Positions 61,378 to 64,000 of a stretch of 64,000 bases of DNA are shown here, in pieces. Each line of letters starts with the position of its first letter. Positions within the stretch are counted from its first letter, which is position 1. This DNA comes from Neptunicella sp048268085 (GTDB taxonomy: Bacteria; Pseudomonadota; Gammaproteobacteria; Enterobacterales; Alteromonadaceae). Under the pieces are notes generated by a model, which did not search any database, was not told where the DNA came from, and was given only the letters and a program-made list of their open reading frames with translations. The stretch is from the NCBI RefSeq assembly GCF_048268085.1, contig NZ_JBLWWF010000021.1:7359-71358 (forward strand), written 5' to 3'. A program made the position numbers and the translations under genes.

Positions 61378-62634
61378 ATGAGTCTTATTGTATTAGGAAT
61401 TAACCATAAAACTGCGCCGGTTGATATAAGAGAAAAAGTTTCTTTCTCTACTGAACAGTTGATTGAGGCATACCGCAGTTTACAGCAAAGTACCGGATGT
61501 CTGGAATCGGTGATCCTGTCGACTTGTAATCGTACAGAGATTTATTGTTATTTTGAACAAACTGGTGAAAGTCTGTTATCAGGATGGCTAGCTGAATATC
61601 ACCAATTAGATATCGAGCAATTAAATAGTGTTAGTTATCAGTATCAGGATCAACAAGCTATTACCCATGTAATGCGCGTAGCAAGTGGTCTTGATTCCAT
61701 GGTGTTAGGCGAGCCACAAGTGTTAGGGCAGCTTAAGCAGGCTTTTTCCAGTGCCAAAAATACCGGCAATATTGGTTCCAATTTTGAGCGACTGTTTCAA
61801 CAGAGTTTTTCAATTGCCAAAAAAGTTCGTACCGATACCGACATCGGTGCTAATTCAGTTTCGGTGGCCTATTCTGCGGTACAGCTCGCCAAACATATAT
61901 TTGGCTCGTTACAACAAAGCCATGTACTGCTAATTGGGGCTGGCGAAACTATCGAGTTAGTCGGACGACATTTGAAAGAGCAACAAGTGAGTCGAATGAC
62001 GGTGGCGAACCGCACTATCAGTCGCGCAAAAACTGTTGCGGAACCGTTGGAAGCTGAGGTGATTACCTTGGCTCAGGTGCCCAATCATTTAAGTGAAGCC
62101 GATATTGTCATTACCTCAACGGCTAGTCAGTTACCCATTTTAGGTAAAGGTATCGTCGAGCGAGCGTTGCGGGATAGACGTCAAAAACCGATGTTTATGG
62201 TGGATTTGGCTGTACCACGAGATATTGAGCCGGAAGTCAGTGAATTAAGTGACGCTTATTTGTATAGCGTGGATGACTTGCAACAAATTATCGAACAGAA
62301 TATGGCGAGTCGCCAAGACGCAGCCGCTGAAGCAGAACAGATGATTGCTCAACAGGTGGAACACTATTTACAATGGAACCGATCGCTGGATTCCATTGAC
62401 GTGCTGCGTGAATACCGTGAGCAGAGTGAAAAAATTAAACAGAAATTACAAGAACGAGCATTAAACCAGTTATCGGAAGGGCAAAATGCCGAACAAATTA
62501 TTTTGGAACTGGCGAATAAATTAACCAATAGCCTCATTCATGCACCCACTAAAGCGATTAAGCAGGCCGCTCAGCAAGCTGATCATCAGGGCGTGAGCAA
62601 AATTCGCGGTATTCTTGGGCTGGATACCGACTAA
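61378..62634 (+). CDS. hemA: Glutamyl-tRNA reductase
   Basis: First enzyme of C5 tetrapyrrole synthesis; reduces glutamyl-tRNA to glutamate-1-semialdehyde with NADPH. 418 residues. The catalytic cysteine is in ILSTCNRTEIYC (about 46-57), GLDSMVLGEPQVLGQLKQA follows, and the NADPH loop is LLIGAGETIELV. The C-terminal dimerisation helices are complete. Divergent from lolB; followed by prfA after 12 bp, as in most relatives. Confidence 0.97.
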   Translation: MSLIVLGINHKTAPVDIREKVSFSTEQLIEAYRSLQQSTGCLESVILSTCNRTEIYCYFEQTGESLLSGWLAEYHQLDIEQLNSVSYQYQDQQAITHVMRVASGLDSMVLGEPQVLGQLKQAFSSAKNTGNIGSNFERLFQQSFSIAKKVRTDTDIGANSVSVAYSAVQLAKHIFGSLQQSHVLLIGAGETIELVGRHLKEQQVSRMTVANRTISRAKTVAEPLEAEVITLAQVPNHLSEADIVITSTASQLPILGKGIVERALRDRRQKPMFMVDLAVPRDIEPEVSELSDAYLYSVDDLQQIIEQNMASRQDAAAEAEQMIAQQVEHYLQWNRSLDSIDVLREYREQSEKIKQKLQERALNQLSEGQNAEQIILELANKLTNSLIHAPTKAIKQAAQQADHQGVSKIRGILGLDTD

Positions 62635-62646
62635 TTCAGGAACATT

Positions 62647-63732
62647 ATGAAAGAATCTGTTATTCGTAAGTTAGAATCGTTAGTTGAACGATTTGAAGAA
62701 GTTCAGGCGCTATTGAGCGATCCTTCGGTTATTTCTGATCAAGATCGATTCAGAAATTTATCCAAAGAATATGCCCAGCAAGAGCCTACCGTTAAGTGTT
62801 TTAGAGACTATCAACAATCCTTGGATGATTTGCAATCGGCTAAAGAGATGTTGCTTGAAGATGACGCTGAAATGCAGCAAATGGCGAAAGAAGAGTGTGC
62901 CTTAGCCGAACAGCAAATTGAGCAATTTGAAACGCAATTACAGATCCTGTTATTACCTAAAGATCCCAACGATGACCATAACTGCTTTTTGGAAATCCGT
63001 GCCGGGGCGGGAGGAGATGAAGCCGCCATTTTTGCTGGTGATTTGTTCCGTATGTACAGCCGCTATGCAGAAACGCAACGTTGGAAACTGGAAATTGTCA
63101 GTGCCAATCATGGTGAACATGGCGGTTACAAGGAAATTATTGTCAATGTTGTTGGTGATGGGGCTTACGGAATACTTAAGTTTGAATCAGGTGGCCACCG
63201 GGTGCAACGGGTACCGGAAACAGAATCACAGGGCCGTATTCATACGTCGGCGTGTACCGTGGCCGTGTTGCCTGAAGTGCCCGAATCCGAAGCAATTGAA
63301 ATCAACGCCGGAGATTTGCGGATTGATACCTTCCGTGCCAGTGGTGCTGGGGGACAGCACGTCAACAAAACCGATTCAGCTATACGTTTAACCCACATTC
63401 CGACCGGTTTGGTGGTGGAATGTCAGGATGAACGTTCACAGCATAAAAATCGCGCCAAGGCCATATCCGTGCTTCAGGCTCGTTTGAATCGTCTGGAACA
63501 GGATAAACGTGACGCCGAAGAAGCCTCTACCCGAAAAAGTCTGGTGGGCAGTGGCGACCGTTCCGAGCGCATTCGTACTTACAATTTCCCGCAAGGTCGA
63601 GTGACCGATCATCGTATTAATTTAACCTTATATAAGCTCGATGAAGTGATTGAAGGGGACTTGAACGCCATCTTTGAACCGATCAGACAGGAACATCAAG
63701 CCGATCTGTTAGCCACCTTGGCCGATGACTGA
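62647..63732 (+). CDS. prfA: Peptide chain release factor 1
   Basis: Recognises UAA and UAG and releases the peptide. GGQ is in GAGGQHVNKTDSAIR (about 233-247), and the codon-reading PET (PETESQG) at about 188-194 is present, so this is RF1 not RF2. 361 residues. It overlaps prmC by 8 bp. Confidence 0.97.
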   Translation: MKESVIRKLESLVERFEEVQALLSDPSVISDQDRFRNLSKEYAQQEPTVKCFRDYQQSLDDLQSAKEMLLEDDAEMQQMAKEECALAEQQIEQFETQLQILLLPKDPNDDHNCFLEIRAGAGGDEAAIFAGDLFRMYSRYAETQRWKLEIVSANHGEHGGYKEIIVNVVGDGAYGILKFESGGHRVQRVPETESQGRIHTSACTVAVLPEVPESEAIEINAGDLRIDTFRASGAGGQHVNKTDSAIRLTHIPTGLVVECQDERSQHKNRAKAISVLQARLNRLEQDKRDAEEASTRKSLVGSGDRSERIRTYNFPQGRVTDHRINLTLYKLDEVIEGDLNAIFEPIRQEHQADLLATLADD

Positions 63733-64000
63733 TATTCAATCAGCCTTAAACTGGGCTCGGAACGAGCTCAGTGAATATGATAGTCCTGCATCGGAAGCCA
63801 GTATTTTATTGTGTCATTGCTTACAATGCCCGAGCGTTTATCTGCACACTTGGCCGGAAAAAACACTAGAACCAACCCCGTTAAACCAATTTCAGCAATT
63901 GGTGTACGAGCGTAAAAAAGGCCAGCCGATTGCCTATTTACTCGGTTATCGCGATTTTTGGACCTTACGTCTGAAGGTTTCCAGCCATACCTTAATCCCC
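63725..64000 (+). CDS. prmC: Release-factor glutamine methyltransferase PrmC (partial, 5' end)
   Basis: The ATG at 63725 opens a frame that runs to the window end (92 codons). It reads MTDIQSALNWARNELS at the start, and YERKKGQPIAYLLGYRDFW near the cut is the conserved PrmC N-terminal domain ending. PrmC methylates the GGQ glutamine of RF1 and RF2. The hemA-prfA-prmC order supports it. The catalytic NPPY motif lies beyond the window. Confidence 0.93.
   Translation, partial: MTDIQSALNWARNELSEYDSPASEASILLCHCLQCPSVYLHTWPEKTLEPTPLNQFQQLVYERKKGQPIAYLLGYRDFWTLRLKVSSHTLIP

Noticed and set aside
1..64000. Mobile elements, prophage or CRISPR
   Set aside because: No transposase, integrase, phage structural gene or regularly spaced direct repeat array was seen. 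The tRNA-Gln repeats are irregular and explained by tRNA duplication.

Overview
The window looks like a chromosomal piece of a marine gammaproteobacterium of the Alteromonadales (Alteromonas/Shewanella relatives). This is inferred from PomA/PomB-type sodium motor stators, the ribD-ribE-ribBA-ribH-nusB-thiL-pgpA order, the acs-DUF4212-SSS acetate block, GlyGly-CTERM and PEP-CTERM sorted proteins, and an E. coli-like lnt-corC-ybeY-ybeZ-miaB / ubiF / tRNA(Met-Leu-Gln-Gln) neighbourhood. GC looks to be in the mid 40s by eye. Genes are dense and no gap without a gene exceeds 300 bases. I see no insertion sequence, prophage or CRISPR array.

Layout. 1-4547: riboflavin operon running into nusB, thiL and pgpA. 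4548-4741: a mosaic intergenic repeat. 4742-7753 (minus): xseB-ispA-dxs isoprenoid operon. 7993-11276: pomA-pomB and thiI. 11292-14295 (minus): a tightly overlapping five-gene set (MATE pump, MOSC, Tat-tagged ABM monooxygenase, small membrane protein, FMN reductase). 14442-16398: divergent pair of an ExoP-C-like sugar-binding protein and a secreted GH5 glucanase. 16583-18307 (minus): cmoA-cmoB. 18501-22447: acetate activation and uptake. 22599-26802: secreted zinc metalloprotease, lipoprotein, adenosine deaminase, GNAT. 26956-31052 (minus): TonB-dependent receptor, CvfB, a membrane protein. 31165-36610: a six-gene amino-acid operon (cysteine-synthase-like, pxpABC, D-amino-acid aminotransferase, alanine racemase). 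36666-40025: repeat lipoprotein, and a LysR regulator divergent from azoreductase and pirin.

40042-45479 is the most interesting part. The minus-strand genes at 42197-42985 and 41854-42120 look like a split borosin RiPP pair: a stand-alone peptide-backbone alpha-N-methyltransferase of the OphMA/SonM type, followed by an 88-residue precursor with a helical leader, a short hydrophobic MTMMIG segment and an acidic tail. A membrane TPR-GGDEF protein follows 42 bp downstream, and a Lon-like protease is transcribed divergently from a 106-bp shared intergenic region. Links of these two neighbours to the peptide are only hypotheses.

45589-64000: mostly housekeeping genes. They are lnt-corC-ybeY-ybeZ-miaB, a small secreted protein, ubiF, an AGCS symporter, four tRNAs interleaved with two decayed tRNA-Gln-like fragments, ychF-pth-rplY, a PEP-CTERM protein, prs-ispE-lolB, and divergent hemA-prfA-prmC. 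The last gene is cut by the window end, as ribD is by the window start.
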